DNA from: Gottfriedia sp049568075
Lineage (GTDB): Bacteria; Bacillota; Bacilli; Bacillales; Bacillaceae_G
Reading direction: 5' to 3' (one strand)
DNA length: 64,000 bases
NCBI GenBank assembly: GCA_049568075.1
Contig: CP144911.1
Shown here: positions 53,907-63,566 of the stretch, piece by piece
Layout of the letters: each line of letters opens with the position of its first letter
Numbering within the stretch: the stretch's first letter is position 1
Program-made: the position numbers and the translations under genes
Notes under the pieces: generated by a model
Databases searched by the model: none
Told to the model about the DNA's origin: nothing
What the model saw: only the letters and a program-made list of their open reading frames with translations

Positions 53907-53970
53907 GAAAGTTGTTTAAGAAGAACGAACGCTTGAAAAGCAAGCTAAGTTGCTTTTTAAACAACTTTTC
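53907..53970 (+). other. Hairpin after the binding-protein gene
   Basis: GAAAGTTGTTTAA (53907-53919) pairs with TTAAACAACTTTTC (53957-53970), with a smaller GCTTG/CAAGC hairpin in the loop. Such structures often stabilise the message of the binding protein and lower that of the permeases. Confidence 0.65.
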
Positions 53971-54020
53971 TTTATCACCAATCTATCAAATGAGAGAATA
54001 GATTGTTTTTAGGAGGTAGT

Positions 54021-54905
54021 ATGAAACCGATTGTCCGAAAAAAATCTGATATAAAGCTAGCCATGGTACTACTTTTACCAAGTATTTTACTTCTATTATT
54101 ACTAGTTGCTTATCCGATGTTATCTAATATAAAAATAAGTTTTTTTGATCAGCCAATTAACCCTAGATTACCAGCTAAGTTTGTTGGTTTATCTCACTAC
54201 ACAGATGTTCTTAAAGATATTGAGTTTTATAAATCTCTAGGAATTACCATTCTATATACAGTATTAACTGTAGTTGGTAGTACTGTAGTTGGTCTTGGTG
54301 TTGCATTATTCTTTAATCGACCATTTAAGTTTCGTAAAACTGCTCGTTCTTTAATTATCTTGTCTTATGTAACGCCATCTATCTCATTAGTTTTTGCTTG
54401 GAAATATATGTTTAATAACTCATATGGGATTATTAATTACTTGGGAACGGATGTTTTCCATCTATTTAAAACTGCACCACTATGGTTTGATAATCCAGTT
54501 AGTAGTTTTATAGTTGTAGTCGTATTTGCAATTTGGAAGTATTTCCCTTATGCGTTTATTTCGTTTTTAGCAATTTTGCAAACGATTGATAAGTCATTAT
54601 ACGAAGCTGCTGATATTGATGGAGCTTCACTTTGGCAAAAGTTTAAGGTTGTAACTTTACCAGCAATTATGCCGGTATTACTAACTGTTGTAACTTTAAG
54701 ATTTATTTGGATGTTCTACATGTTTACAGATGTTTATTTGTTAACAAACAAAGTAAATATTTTAGGTATTTATTTATACGAAACAGCGTTTGCTTTCAAT
54801 AATCTAGGAAAAGCATCGTCAATTTCAGTAATCTTATTCATCATATTATTCATTGTTATTATCGTATCAAGAAAGAGGGTGAACTTAAATGGCAGCAGTA
54901 AGTAG
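54021..54905 (+). CDS. ABC sugar transporter permease 1 (YcjO-like, MalF type)
   Basis: A 294-aa permease with six TM helices. The EAA loop reads EAADIDGASLWQKFKVVTLPAIMPVL, the site that docks on the ATPase. ATG 54021 follows AGGAGGTAGT. Its end overlaps the next permease by 17 nt, so translation is coupled. No ATPase gene is in the operon; a shared MsmX-type ATPase is likely used. Confidence 0.92.
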   Translation: MKPIVRKKSDIKLAMVLLLPSILLLLLLVAYPMLSNIKISFFDQPINPRLPAKFVGLSHYTDVLKDIEFYKSLGITILYTVLTVVGSTVVGLGVALFFNRPFKFRKTARSLIILSYVTPSISLVFAWKYMFNNSYGIINYLGTDVFHLFKTAPLWFDNPVSSFIVVVVFAIWKYFPYAFISFLAILQTIDKSLYEAADIDGASLWQKFKVVTLPAIMPVLLTVVTLRFIWMFYMFTDVYLLTNKVNILGIYLYETAFAFNNLGKASSISVILFIILFIVIIVSRKRVNLNGSSK

Positions 54906-55743
54906 CAAAAGAAATAAAATTATTAAGAAAACTGGTTTCTACGTTGTGCTGATCCTAATACTTGGAATCATGTTATTTCCATTCTTTATTATGCTAATGA
55001 CGTCATTAAAAAGTTCAAAAGAAGCAATTGCAACACATCCGGCAATATTGCCACATGAATGGACTTTCCAGCATTATATTGACATTTTTAATCCAACAAT
55101 TTTCCCATATTTAAACTACTTCAAAAATAGTTTAATCGTTTCATTAATAGCAGCTTCATTATCAGTAGTACTTGGAATATTAGGAGCTTACGCATTATCG
55201 AAACTGAAATTTAAAGGAAGAGTCACAATTAATGCTAGTTTTTACACTGTATATATGTTTTCAGGGATTTTACTAGTAGTACCTTTATTCAAAATAATTT
55301 CTGGCTTTGGGTTATATGATACAAAAATGGCATTGATCATTACGATGATTGTGCAAACTCTTCCAACAGCGATTTTTATGTTAAGGAGTTATTTCGATAC
55401 AATTCCTGAAGATTTAGAAGAAGCGGCTATGATTGATGGCCTTAGTCGATTAAAAATAATCTTCTATATTATTATTCCTTTATCAATATCGGGAATCGTT
55501 TCAGTTTTCGTATATGCATTTATGATTGCATGGAATGATTATTTATTTGCATCGATTTTCTTATCAAGTTCAGAAAACTTTACGTTACCAATCGGTTTAA
55601 ATACTTTATTTAGTACACCAGATTATGTGTGGGGTCGTATGATGGCAGCATCTTTAGTTACAGCTTTACCTGTAGTTATTATGTATGCATTATCTGAGCA
55701 CTTTATAAAAGGTAACTTAACTGAGGGTGGAGTAAAAGGTTAA
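54889..55743 (+). CDS. ABC sugar transporter permease 2 (YcjP-like, MalG type)
   Basis: A 284-aa six-TM permease with EAA loop EEAAMIDGLSRLKIIFYIIIPLSISGI and the family end NLTEGGVKG. Start inside the end of permease 1, with GAGGGTG as site. Partner of permease 1 in the importer. Confidence 0.92.
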   Translation: MAAVSSKRNKIIKKTGFYVVLILILGIMLFPFFIMLMTSLKSSKEAIATHPAILPHEWTFQHYIDIFNPTIFPYLNYFKNSLIVSLIAASLSVVLGILGAYALSKLKFKGRVTINASFYTVYMFSGILLVVPLFKIISGFGLYDTKMALIITMIVQTLPTAIFMLRSYFDTIPEDLEEAAMIDGLSRLKIIFYIIIPLSISGIVSVFVYAFMIAWNDYLFASIFLSSSENFTLPIGLNTLFSTPDYVWGRMMAASLVTALPVVIMYALSEHFIKGNLTEGGVKG

Positions 55744-55778
55744 TTCGAAACGATTTTTTACTGAAAGGATGAAATAAA

Positions 55779-56837
55779 ATGAAAAAATTAGTAGCAGTTG
55801 AACCGAGAGTTGCAGCATTAGTTGAGTACGAAGATCGCCCAGTACAACCAAATGAAGTAAAAATTAAAGTAGAATTTGCTTCACCAAAACATGGTACAGA
55901 AGTGGTTGATTTTAGAGGACTTAGCCCATTTATTGATGAGGAGTTCAATGAAGAGTGGAAAATGTTTATGCCACGTGAAGAAGGTTCTGCACGTGGAATC
56001 GTATTTGGTGAATTTCAATTAGGAAATATGGTTGTAGGTAGTATTTGTGAAATTGGTGATGACGTGACTGAGTATAAATTAGGTGATCAAGTTTGTACTT
56101 ATGGTCAAATAATGGAAACTGTAATTGTTAATGCTGTAGATAACTATAAATTACGTAAAATGCCAGAAGGTTCAACGTGGAAGAATGCAGTTTATTATGA
56201 CCCAGCACAATTTGCGATGAGCGGTGTTAGAGACGCAAATGTTAGAGCGGGCGATTACGTAGTAGTTGTCGGTTTGGGTGCGATTGGACAAATTGCAATC
56301 CAATTAGCAAAGAAAGCTGGCGCTAGTATTGTAATTGGTGTAGATCCGATTAGTCACAGATGTGATATCGCTTTAAAAAATGGAGCTGACTATTGCTTCG
56401 ACCCAACAGCTTGTGATTTAGGATACGAAATTAAAAAAATAACAAATAAATTAGGTGCAGATTCAATTATTGAAACTAGTGGTGTTTCAAGTGCACTTCA
56501 AGCAGCGTTAAGAGGAATTGCATACGGTGGAACAATTTCTTATATCGCATTTGCAAAACCTTTCCCAGAAGGATTTAATCTTGGTCGTGAAGCTCACTTT
56601 AATAATGCAAAGATTGTATTTTCACGAGGCAGTAGTGAACCGAACCCAGATTATCCTCGTTGGTCACGTAAACGTATCGAAAATACTTGTTGGGAATTAT
56701 TAATGAACGGGTATTTAAATTGTGAAGATTTAATTGAACCAGTTGTTTCGTTTAATGAAGTAGCCGAATCATATATGGAATTTGTTGATCAAAAACCTGA
56801 ACTAAGTATCAAGATGGGTGTTCAATTCAATAAGTAA
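55779..56837 (+). CDS. Zinc-type medium-chain dehydrogenase (YcjQ-like)
   Basis: A 352-aa MDR-superfamily dehydrogenase. The N-terminal GroES-like part includes ASPKHGTEVVDFRG, and the Rossmann site is VVVVGLGAIGQIAIQLAKKAGASIVIGVD. The classic catalytic Cys-His pair of alcohol dehydrogenases is replaced in the first motif (SPKHGTE), as in a subgroup. Position fourth after the binding protein matches YcjQ, which in E. coli oxidises D-gulosides at C3. Preceded by GAAAGGATG. Confidence 0.83.
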   Translation: MKKLVAVEPRVAALVEYEDRPVQPNEVKIKVEFASPKHGTEVVDFRGLSPFIDEEFNEEWKMFMPREEGSARGIVFGEFQLGNMVVGSICEIGDDVTEYKLGDQVCTYGQIMETVIVNAVDNYKLRKMPEGSTWKNAVYYDPAQFAMSGVRDANVRAGDYVVVVGLGAIGQIAIQLAKKAGASIVIGVDPISHRCDIALKNGADYCFDPTACDLGYEIKKITNKLGADSIIETSGVSSALQAALRGIAYGGTISYIAFAKPFPEGFNLGREAHFNNAKIVFSRGSSEPNPDYPRWSRKRIENTCWELLMNGYLNCEDLIEPVVSFNEVAESYMEFVDQKPELSIKMGVQFNK

Positions 56838-56849
56838 AAGAAGAACTTT

Positions 56850-56868
56850 GGGAGTGTATAGCACTCCC
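56850..56868 (+). other. Short intercistronic hairpin
   Basis: GGGAGTG and CACTCCC pair around TATAG between the dehydrogenase and isomerase genes; no T run follows. Confidence 0.6.
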
Positions 56869-56890
56869 CTCTATTTAGGAGTGAAAAAAG

Positions 56891-57685
56891 ATGAAAATTG
56901 GAACACAAAATCAAGCATTTTTCCCAGAAAACATAAAGGAAAAATTTAGCTATTTAAAAGAAATTGGTTTTGAAGGTTTTGAAATCGATGGTAAATATTT
57001 AGTTGATCATTTAGATGAGGTTAAAGAAGCAATCGCCGAGACTGGTTTACCTGTAACTACAGCTTGTGGTGGTTATTATGGATGGATTGGCGACTTTATT
57101 GAAGAACGTCGACTAAAAGGCTTAGCTGATATTGAAGAAATTTTAAAAGCATTAAAAGAAGTTGGAGGAAAAGGGATTGTCGTTCCAGCAGCATGGGGGA
57201 TGTTTACATTCCGATTACCACCTATGGCTTCTCCAAGAAGCTTAGAGGGAGACCGAAAAGCTGTTACTGAATCACTTGAATTTCTAGATAAAGTAGCTGG
57301 TGAAACAGGAACTATAATTTACTTAGAACCATTAAACAGATATCAAGATCATATGATTAATACTTTGGCTGATGCACGTAAATATATTGAAGATAATCAG
57401 TTTGAAAATGTGAAAATAATTGCTGACTTTTATCACATGAATATTGAAGAAGATAGTATATCAGAAGCACTTCACAATAATCGTGATTTAGTTGAACATA
57501 TTCACATTGCAGATAATCATCGCTTCCAACCGGGGAGTGGATCATTAGATTTTAAAAAGCACTTCGAGCAATTAAGGATTGATGGCTATGATGGTTATTT
57601 AACATTTGAATGTCGTGTTCGTGGCACTAACTTAGAGGATGAGTACATTAAAGCATTTCATCATATAAAAGAAGCTTTAAGTTGA
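56891..57685 (+). CDS. Xylose-isomerase-like TIM-barrel epimerase (YcjR-like)
   Basis: A 264-aa AP endonuclease 2/xylose isomerase-type TIM barrel. Metal ligands are expected in IIYLEPLNRYQDHMINTL, KIIADFYHMNIEE, HIHIADNHRFQPGSG and GYLTFECRV (E, D/H, H, E). E. coli YcjR has this fold and changes 3-keto-gulosides to 3-keto-glucosides by C4 epimerisation. Placed between the MDR and Gfo/Idh genes exactly as in ycjQRS. Related proteins cleave 3-keto-glycosides, so a lyase role is the main alternative. Confidence 0.83.
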   Translation: MKIGTQNQAFFPENIKEKFSYLKEIGFEGFEIDGKYLVDHLDEVKEAIAETGLPVTTACGGYYGWIGDFIEERRLKGLADIEEILKALKEVGGKGIVVPAAWGMFTFRLPPMASPRSLEGDRKAVTESLEFLDKVAGETGTIIYLEPLNRYQDHMINTLADARKYIEDNQFENVKIIADFYHMNIEEDSISEALHNNRDLVEHIHIADNHRFQPGSGSLDFKKHFEQLRIDGYDGYLTFECRVRGTNLEDEYIKAFHHIKEALS

Positions 57686-57698
57686 AAGGAGTAGCATT

Positions 57699-58736
57699 GT
57701 GATTAAGAAGAGAGTAGCTATTATTGGCGGGGGACAAATAGCTGAAAAAGTTCACGTTGCTTACTATAAAACTAGAGAAGATTTAGAAGTTGTTGCAGTA
57801 GTAGGTGTAAATGAAGAATCACTAAGGAGCTTTGCAGAGCGAAATAATATTCCTAACTTTTACACTGATGCTACTGAAATGTATGCAAAAGAAAGACCTG
57901 ACATTGTTAGTGTTTGTACTCCAAATAAATTTCATTTTGAAAGTGTTATGCAAGCATTAGAAAATAATTGTGATGTTTTTTGTGAGAAACCACCTGCTAT
58001 CTTAGCTGAAGATGCTAGAAAGATGTATGAAACAGCGATAGAGAAGGGACGTATACTTGCCTATGATTTTCATCACCGTTTTGCTGATGATGTTTCGATC
58101 GTAAAAGAAAAAATAGAGCAAGGTTTATTGGGCGAAATTTATTTTGTTAAAGTGAAGGCTTTAAGACGAAATGGCATTCCAGGTTGGGGTAACTTCACTA
58201 ATAAAGAAATCCAAGGCGGAGGACCACTAATCGATTTAGGAATCCATATGCTTGATACTGCACTTTACGTTTTGGACTATCCAAAGGTTAAAAAAGTAAC
58301 AGCAAAAATGTTTAAGAAAATTGGTCATAAGAAAGATGAAGGTGCATTTGGTAAATGGGATCCTTCAAAATTTGAAGTAGAAGATTCTTTATTTTCTTAT
58401 ATTGAATTAGAGAATGGATGCTTAATTCAATTAGAAACATCCTTTGCATTGAATATAAAAGAAAAATCAGAAATGAATGTAGAACTTTGTGGAGATCAAG
58501 CTGGTGCTTTGATGTTTCCAGCGGAAATCTACACAGATGAAAAAGGAGAGCTTGTAACGCTTTTAAAGAGAGAAGAAGCTGATCCTGACCGTCATTCGAA
58601 AAGCATGGCTGCTTTTGTTGATCGTTGTTTAGGGAAGAATGTCATGTTAGCAGATGGAAAACAAGGTTATGCTATCCAACAACTTGTTGAAGCGATCTAT
58701 CAATCAGCTGAAAAAGGTGAGAGTATATCTTTATGA
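57699..58736 (+). CDS. Gfo/Idh/MocA oxidoreductase (YcjS-like)
   Basis: A 345-aa NAD(P)-dependent sugar dehydrogenase. The Rossmann motif is IIGGGQIAEKVH, and FCEKPPA contains the family EKP motif. A GGGPLIDLGIHMLDTALYVL helix carries the catalytic D-H pair. E. coli YcjS interconverts glucosides and 3-keto-glucosides. The start is GTG 57699 after AAAGGAG. Its stop overlaps the GH65 start by 4 nt, so the two are translationally coupled. Confidence 0.87.
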   Translation: MIKKRVAIIGGGQIAEKVHVAYYKTREDLEVVAVVGVNEESLRSFAERNNIPNFYTDATEMYAKERPDIVSVCTPNKFHFESVMQALENNCDVFCEKPPAILAEDARKMYETAIEKGRILAYDFHHRFADDVSIVKEKIEQGLLGEIYFVKVKALRRNGIPGWGNFTNKEIQGGGPLIDLGIHMLDTALYVLDYPKVKKVTAKMFKKIGHKKDEGAFGKWDPSKFEVEDSLFSYIELENGCLIQLETSFALNIKEKSEMNVELCGDQAGALMFPAEIYTDEKGELVTLLKREEADPDRHSKSMAAFVDRCLGKNVMLADGKQGYAIQQLVEAIYQSAEKGESISL

Positions 58737-60955
58737 AAGAAGTAAATGTAATTAACGAAAATAAATTTGATTTACAATCTATCAATAAATACGCAACAAT
58801 TATGGCTTTAGGAAATGGCTATTTAGGTTTACGAGCAAGTCATGAAGAATACTATTCAGAACAAACTCGAGGAATGTACGTAGCAGGAGTTTATAATAAA
58901 TTCACAGCAAATGATGTTACAGAAATCGTAAATTTACCAGATTTAATTGGTATGAAGATTGAAATAAATGGCGAGATTTTCTCTGTCCTTACAGGTAAAA
59001 TCCTTTCTTATGAGCGTATTTTAAATATGCAAAAAGGAGAACTAACAAGAGAAGTCGTATGGAAAAACAAAGATGGTCATCGTTTTTGTTTAAAATTCCA
59101 ACGATTTGTTTCAAAAGATAATTTACATTTACTTGCATCAAAAATTACTGTGATTAGTTTGGATTGTGATGCATCAATTAAAATAACGACTGGTATTGAT
59201 GCACAGACATCTAATTTTGGAAAGCAACACCTTTTAGAAGAAAACATTCGTGTGATCGATAAAAAAATCATGCATGCGGTATATAGTACAACTGAAAGTA
59301 ATCACACAATCGCTTTAGCATCATCATGTAATGTACCTAGTACTAGTAACGTTTCTTTTATGGCAAAGAACCGTCAACTTATGGCAATCATTCAACAAGA
59401 TTTAACCGTTAATCAGTCGTTCGAATTAGAAAAAATAAGTGCAATCTATACTTCAATTGATAAAGGAAAAGAAGAGCCTACACAAGCTAGTATTCAGGCT
59501 GTTCAAGAAAATAGATCAGCTGGATACGATTGTCTACTAGAAAGTTCAGCTATTAAGTGGAATCATTTTTGGGAACAAAAGCGTGTTACCATTTCTTCAA
59601 AGGAAGAGATTGATCAAATCGCAATAGACTTTTCACTTTACCATATTGAAATAATGACACCATCACATGATGAAAGGGTTAGTGTTGGAGCAAAGGGTTT
59701 AACAGGTGAAGGGTATAAAGGACATGTATTTTGGGATACCGAAATTTTTATTGCACCTTTTCATTTATTTACTGAACCAGAAGTAGCAAGAAAATTATTA
59801 ACATATCGATATCTTCATATAAAAGAAGCAAAAGATAAAGCCACTAAAAATGGTTATGCTGGAGCTCTTTTCCCTTGGGAAAGTGCATACTCTGGAATGG
59901 AGGAAACTCCTGAATATGCAGCTATTAATATATTAACTGGTACTCGTCAAAAGGTTGCTTCAGCTATAGCTGAGCATCATATTGTTGCTGATATTGCTTT
60001 TGCAGTATGTCAATACTATGAAAATACATTTGATGATGTATTTATGGCAAATGAAGGTTTAGAATTGTTAAAGGAAACTGCACGTTTTTGGATTAGTCGT
60101 ACGACTGATGAAAATGAAGTACTTTCAATTAATGATGTAATTGGACCTGATGAATATACAGAACATATTAACAACAATGCTTATACGAACTATATGGCTT
60201 ATTATAATGTTCAACAGGCATTAAGGTATATGGAAAAGTATCATAAAATAGAAGAAGACCTAGTAAAGAGCGGAAATGACTTTTTAAATCGACTTTACTT
60301 ACCACAACCAAACGAAGACAAAATTATTCCACAGGATGATACATTTTTAACAAAACCTGAGATTGATTTATCGATTTATAAACAGACACAAGGTAGCCAG
60401 GCAATTCTCTTTGATTATACACGACAAGAAGTAAATGAAATGCAGATTTTAAAACAGGCTGATGTAGTTATGCTACTATATCTATTCCCAAATTTATTTG
60501 AAGAAGATGTAGTCAAAAAGAATTTGCATTATTATGAGGAGCATACAATTCATGATTCATCACTTAGTAAAGCAATTCATGCAATTGTTGCTGCAAGATG
60601 TGGCGAAAAAGAAAATGCTTATCGACTTTTCAGAGAAGCTTGCTTAATCGATTTAGGACCTAATCCGAAGTCATCAGATGAAGGAATTCATGCAGCATCA
60701 TTAGGTGCTAATTGGTTAGCAATAATTTTTGGTTTTGCAAACATAACGGTGGAAGCAAATAAGTTGAAAATTAATCCAAACTTACCTAAAAATTGGGACA
60801 AACTTTCTTTCCCGTTCCAATGGCATGGTAAAAATCTTGAGATTTCAATTACGCAAGAATCTGTAATGGTGACTAAACATACTGATACAGAGGTTGCAAT
60901 TGAAATTAATGGTGAATTATTTAACGTAACAGATCAAATTATCGCTTCACTTTAA
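58733..60955 (+). CDS. GH65 glycoside phosphorylase (YcjT-like)
   Basis: A 740-aa GH65 enzyme, which splits an alpha-glucoside with phosphate under inversion and gives beta-glucose 1-phosphate. The general acid is E474 in DVIGPDEYTEHINNNAYTN. GYKGHVFWDTEIFIAPFH and AGALFPWESAYSGMEE form the -1 sugar site, and KQTQGSQ and LKQADVVMLLYLF the phosphate side. E. coli YcjT is a kojibiose phosphorylase, and other GH65 enzymes act on maltose, trehalose, nigerose or glucosylglycerol, so the acceptor is not certain. The product goes to the PgmB encoded across the promoter. Confidence 0.9.
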   Translation: MKEVNVINENKFDLQSINKYATIMALGNGYLGLRASHEEYYSEQTRGMYVAGVYNKFTANDVTEIVNLPDLIGMKIEINGEIFSVLTGKILSYERILNMQKGELTREVVWKNKDGHRFCLKFQRFVSKDNLHLLASKITVISLDCDASIKITTGIDAQTSNFGKQHLLEENIRVIDKKIMHAVYSTTESNHTIALASSCNVPSTSNVSFMAKNRQLMAIIQQDLTVNQSFELEKISAIYTSIDKGKEEPTQASIQAVQENRSAGYDCLLESSAIKWNHFWEQKRVTISSKEEIDQIAIDFSLYHIEIMTPSHDERVSVGAKGLTGEGYKGHVFWDTEIFIAPFHLFTEPEVARKLLTYRYLHIKEAKDKATKNGYAGALFPWESAYSGMEETPEYAAINILTGTRQKVASAIAEHHIVADIAFAVCQYYENTFDDVFMANEGLELLKETARFWISRTTDENEVLSINDVIGPDEYTEHINNNAYTNYMAYYNVQQALRYMEKYHKIEEDLVKSGNDFLNRLYLPQPNEDKIIPQDDTFLTKPEIDLSIYKQTQGSQAILFDYTRQEVNEMQILKQADVVMLLYLFPNLFEEDVVKKNLHYYEEHTIHDSSLSKAIHAIVAARCGEKENAYRLFREACLIDLGPNPKSSDEGIHAASLGANWLAIIFGFANITVEANKLKINPNLPKNWDKLSFPFQWHGKNLEISITQESVMVTKHTDTEVAIEINGELFNVTDQIIASL

Positions 60956-60964
60956 GGAGGACAA

Positions 60965-62086
60965 ATGAAAGTAGTTATTTTACCTGATTCCTTTAAAGAA
61001 AGCTTGGATGCAACGAATGTAGCTAATGCCATTCATAAAGGCTTTCATTCCGTATTCCCTAATGCAGAGTATCATTTATTACCATTGGCTGACGGAGGGG
61101 AGGGCACTGTTCAAGCTTTAATCGCATCAAATGGTGGAGAAGTAGAAACCATTAATGTAACAGGCCCTCTTAATGAAACTGTTCAAGCTAAAATTGCTTT
61201 TTCTAAGGATAATAAAACGGCATTTATAGAAATGGCTGAAGCTTGTGGTTTACATCTTGTACCGCTTGAAAAACGTGATCCATTACAAACTACTTCCTTT
61301 GGTGTTGGCGAATTAATTCTTTATGCTATTGAGCGTGGAGCTTCTGAGCTTATTGTTGGTGTTGGAGGTAGCTCAACAAATGATGGTGGAATTGGGATGG
61401 CTCAAGCCCTAGGTTACCAATTCTTCGATCAAAACGGTGAGGAAATTGAATGCAATGGTGAAACATTGCTAAAAGTAGCTTCAATGTCTGATGAAAAAAG
61501 GTCACCGCTATTAGATAATGTAAAAATCACAATTGCGGCTGATGTTGTTAACCCATTGATTGGTAGAAATGGAGCAACATATATTTTTGGACCACAGAAA
61601 GGACTTTCTGCGAATCAATTAGCTATAATTGATGAAGCTATGGGAAATTTCTATCAGATTGCTCAGCAGTATCTAAATAAATCCGTTTCACAGATCCCCG
61701 GAAGTGGAGCTGGTGGGGGCATGGGTGCAGGCCTAATGCTTTTCGCAAATGCTTCAATTAAAAAAGGGATTGAACTAGTTCTTGACCAATTAAATGTTAA
61801 AGAAGTATGCAAGGATGCTGACATCGTAATTGTAGGAGAAGGCAGAATGGATGGACAAACAATTTATGGTAAAGCACCTGTTGGGGCGGCTGCTTGTGCC
61901 CCAGCTAATGCGAAAGTAATTGCAATTTGTGGTAGTATTGGTGATGGGATCGAGGAATTGTATAAACACGGAATCGATGCTATTTTCCCTACGATTCCTG
62001 CAATCTTACCGATTGAAGATATTATGATAAACGCATTTGAAAATATTGAAAGAACTGCAAGAAATATTGCTATATTGTTAAAATAA
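60965..62086 (+). CDS. Glycerate kinase (GlxK/GarK family)
   Basis: A 373-aa enzyme of the type I glycerate kinase family, which phosphorylates D-glycerate (product 2-phosphoglycerate in E. coli). Family marks are ILPDSFKESLDA, PLADGGEGTVQALI, VGGSSTNDGGIGMAQALGY, and GSGAGGGMGAGLMLF. It follows the GH65 gene by 9 nt behind AAGGAGG and ends the operon. The E. coli ycj cluster has no such gene at this place. Its presence points to D-glycerate as the aglycone released by the GH13_18 enzyme. Confidence 0.92.
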   Translation: MKVVILPDSFKESLDATNVANAIHKGFHSVFPNAEYHLLPLADGGEGTVQALIASNGGEVETINVTGPLNETVQAKIAFSKDNKTAFIEMAEACGLHLVPLEKRDPLQTTSFGVGELILYAIERGASELIVGVGGSSTNDGGIGMAQALGYQFFDQNGEEIECNGETLLKVASMSDEKRSPLLDNVKITIAADVVNPLIGRNGATYIFGPQKGLSANQLAIIDEAMGNFYQIAQQYLNKSVSQIPGSGAGGGMGAGLMLFANASIKKGIELVLDQLNVKEVCKDADIVIVGEGRMDGQTIYGKAPVGAAACAPANAKVIAICGSIGDGIEELYKHGIDAIFPTIPAILPIEDIMINAFENIERTARNIAILLK

Positions 62087-62094
62087 TTGAAAAT

Positions 62095-62133
62095 AAAAAG
62101 CAGAAAAACATGTATGAGTTTTTCTGCTTTTTA
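62095..62133. terminator. Terminator of the sugar operon
   Basis: AAAAAGCAGAAAAAC pairs with GTTTTTCTGCTTTTT around an 8-nt loop; usable for chrA on the other strand as well. Confidence 0.85.
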
Positions 62134-62208
62134 ATGGATTTGCCCTTCTTTTACAAATGACGAGGGGCTGTTCTCTTAAAGTTTGAATAGATAATTAACA
62201 AAAAAAAT

Positions 62209-63402
62209 TCAAATTCTAGATAAAATTTCTCCACTAATTGCTCCAACAAGAACAATAACCCATGGTGGTAATTTCATCATTACTAACATACAAAATAAGA
62301 CAGCTACGATTAAAAAGTCAACAATTGAAAATATAGAGCTTATCCATATTGGATTAATAAAAGCTGAAATTAAGATCCCAACTACTGCTGCGTTTACTCC
62401 TAATAAAGCTCTCCTTAATTTCGAATTACGACGCATACTAGCCCAAATTGGAAGAGTACCTAAAATAAGTAGGAAAGCAGGTAAAAAGATGGCAATCGTT
62501 GCAATTAAACCTCCTCGCCAGCCAGCCATTACAGTTCCTAAATAGGAAGCAAACGTAAATAATGGTCCTGGTACAGCCTGCGTGACACCATATCCAGCCA
62601 AAAATGTTTCTTTGTTTAGCCATCCTGTAGGAACAAACTCACGTTCAAGTAAAGGGAGAACAACATGGCCTCCACCAAATACCATTGATCCTGCTCTGTA
62701 AAAACTGTCAAATATAGATATCCATTTTGACGCTGTAAACGAACTAATTAAGGGTAATAAAACTAATAATATAAAAAATATAGCCAAGCAAATGATTGAA
62801 ACTTTTTTTGATATATTCGTAACTAATGTAGTTTTATCACTATTTTCATTATCCTGATATAGTAAATATCCTACAATTGAAGAAATTAAAATGACAGCAA
62901 TTTGAGTGAATGTCGTTTGCCATATTAGTGTAGCGATCATTGCAAACAAAGCAAGAGCCTTCCTTTTTAAATCAGGCGTCAAGTTCTTTACCATACCTAA
63001 AATAGCCTGTGCAACAATTGGCACTGCAACCAGTTTTAATCCATGGATCCAACCGGAATTTTTTATATCCAAGTCTTGTAGTAATAATGCAAATAATATA
63101 AGTACAATTACTGATGGTAATGTAAATCCAATAAATGAGACAATTCCCCCTAAGACCCCTGCACGTATTACGCCAATACCAATGCCAACTTGGCTGCTTG
63201 CTGGTCCAGGTAAAAATTGTGACAAAGCGACTAAGTCAGCATAGTTTTGATCGTCAATCCACTTTTTCCTTCTTACATATTCTTCACGAAAATAACCTAA
63301 ATGAGCGATCGGTCCACCAAAAGAAGTTAAGCCAAGTTTAGTAGAAACAATAAGTATTTCTAATAAAGAAGTTAATTTTCTATTTTTAGTATTAAGTTCC
63401 AT
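62209..63402 (-). CDS. chrA: Chromate transporter ChrA (two-domain)
   Basis: A 397-aa membrane protein of the CHR family, long-chain form with two homologous halves of about 190 residues. The first has GLTSFGGPIAHLGYFREEYVRRKKWIDDQNYADLVALSQFLPGPASSQVGIGIG, the second FGGGHVVLPLLEREFV and GYGVTQAVPGPLFTFASYLG. CHR proteins export chromate. ATG 63402 (MELNTKN) follows CTGGAGG; the longer frame from 63426 covers that site. Confidence 0.9.
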   Translation of the reverse strand: MELNTKNRKLTSLLEILIVSTKLGLTSFGGPIAHLGYFREEYVRRKKWIDDQNYADLVALSQFLPGPASSQVGIGIGVIRAGVLGGIVSFIGFTLPSVIVLILFALLLQDLDIKNSGWIHGLKLVAVPIVAQAILGMVKNLTPDLKRKALALFAMIATLIWQTTFTQIAVILISSIVGYLLYQDNENSDKTTLVTNISKKVSIICLAIFFILLVLLPLISSFTASKWISIFDSFYRAGSMVFGGGHVVLPLLEREFVPTGWLNKETFLAGYGVTQAVPGPLFTFASYLGTVMAGWRGGLIATIAIFLPAFLLILGTLPIWASMRRNSKLRRALLGVNAAVVGILISAFINPIWISSIFSIVDFLIVAVLFCMLVMMKLPPWVIVLVGAISGEILSRI

Positions 63403-63566
63403 ATTTTCCTCCAGCAACTGATACATAGAAATAGTATAGTTTGAATCAAATACTAAACCAATGTCTTCTCAATGAAATTTACAAAAGATTAACAATCAAA
63501 GCTATTCTAGAAAATTTAATATCTGTTAAACTTTAAATAAGCTGATTAAAGCAAGGAGGAAATAGG

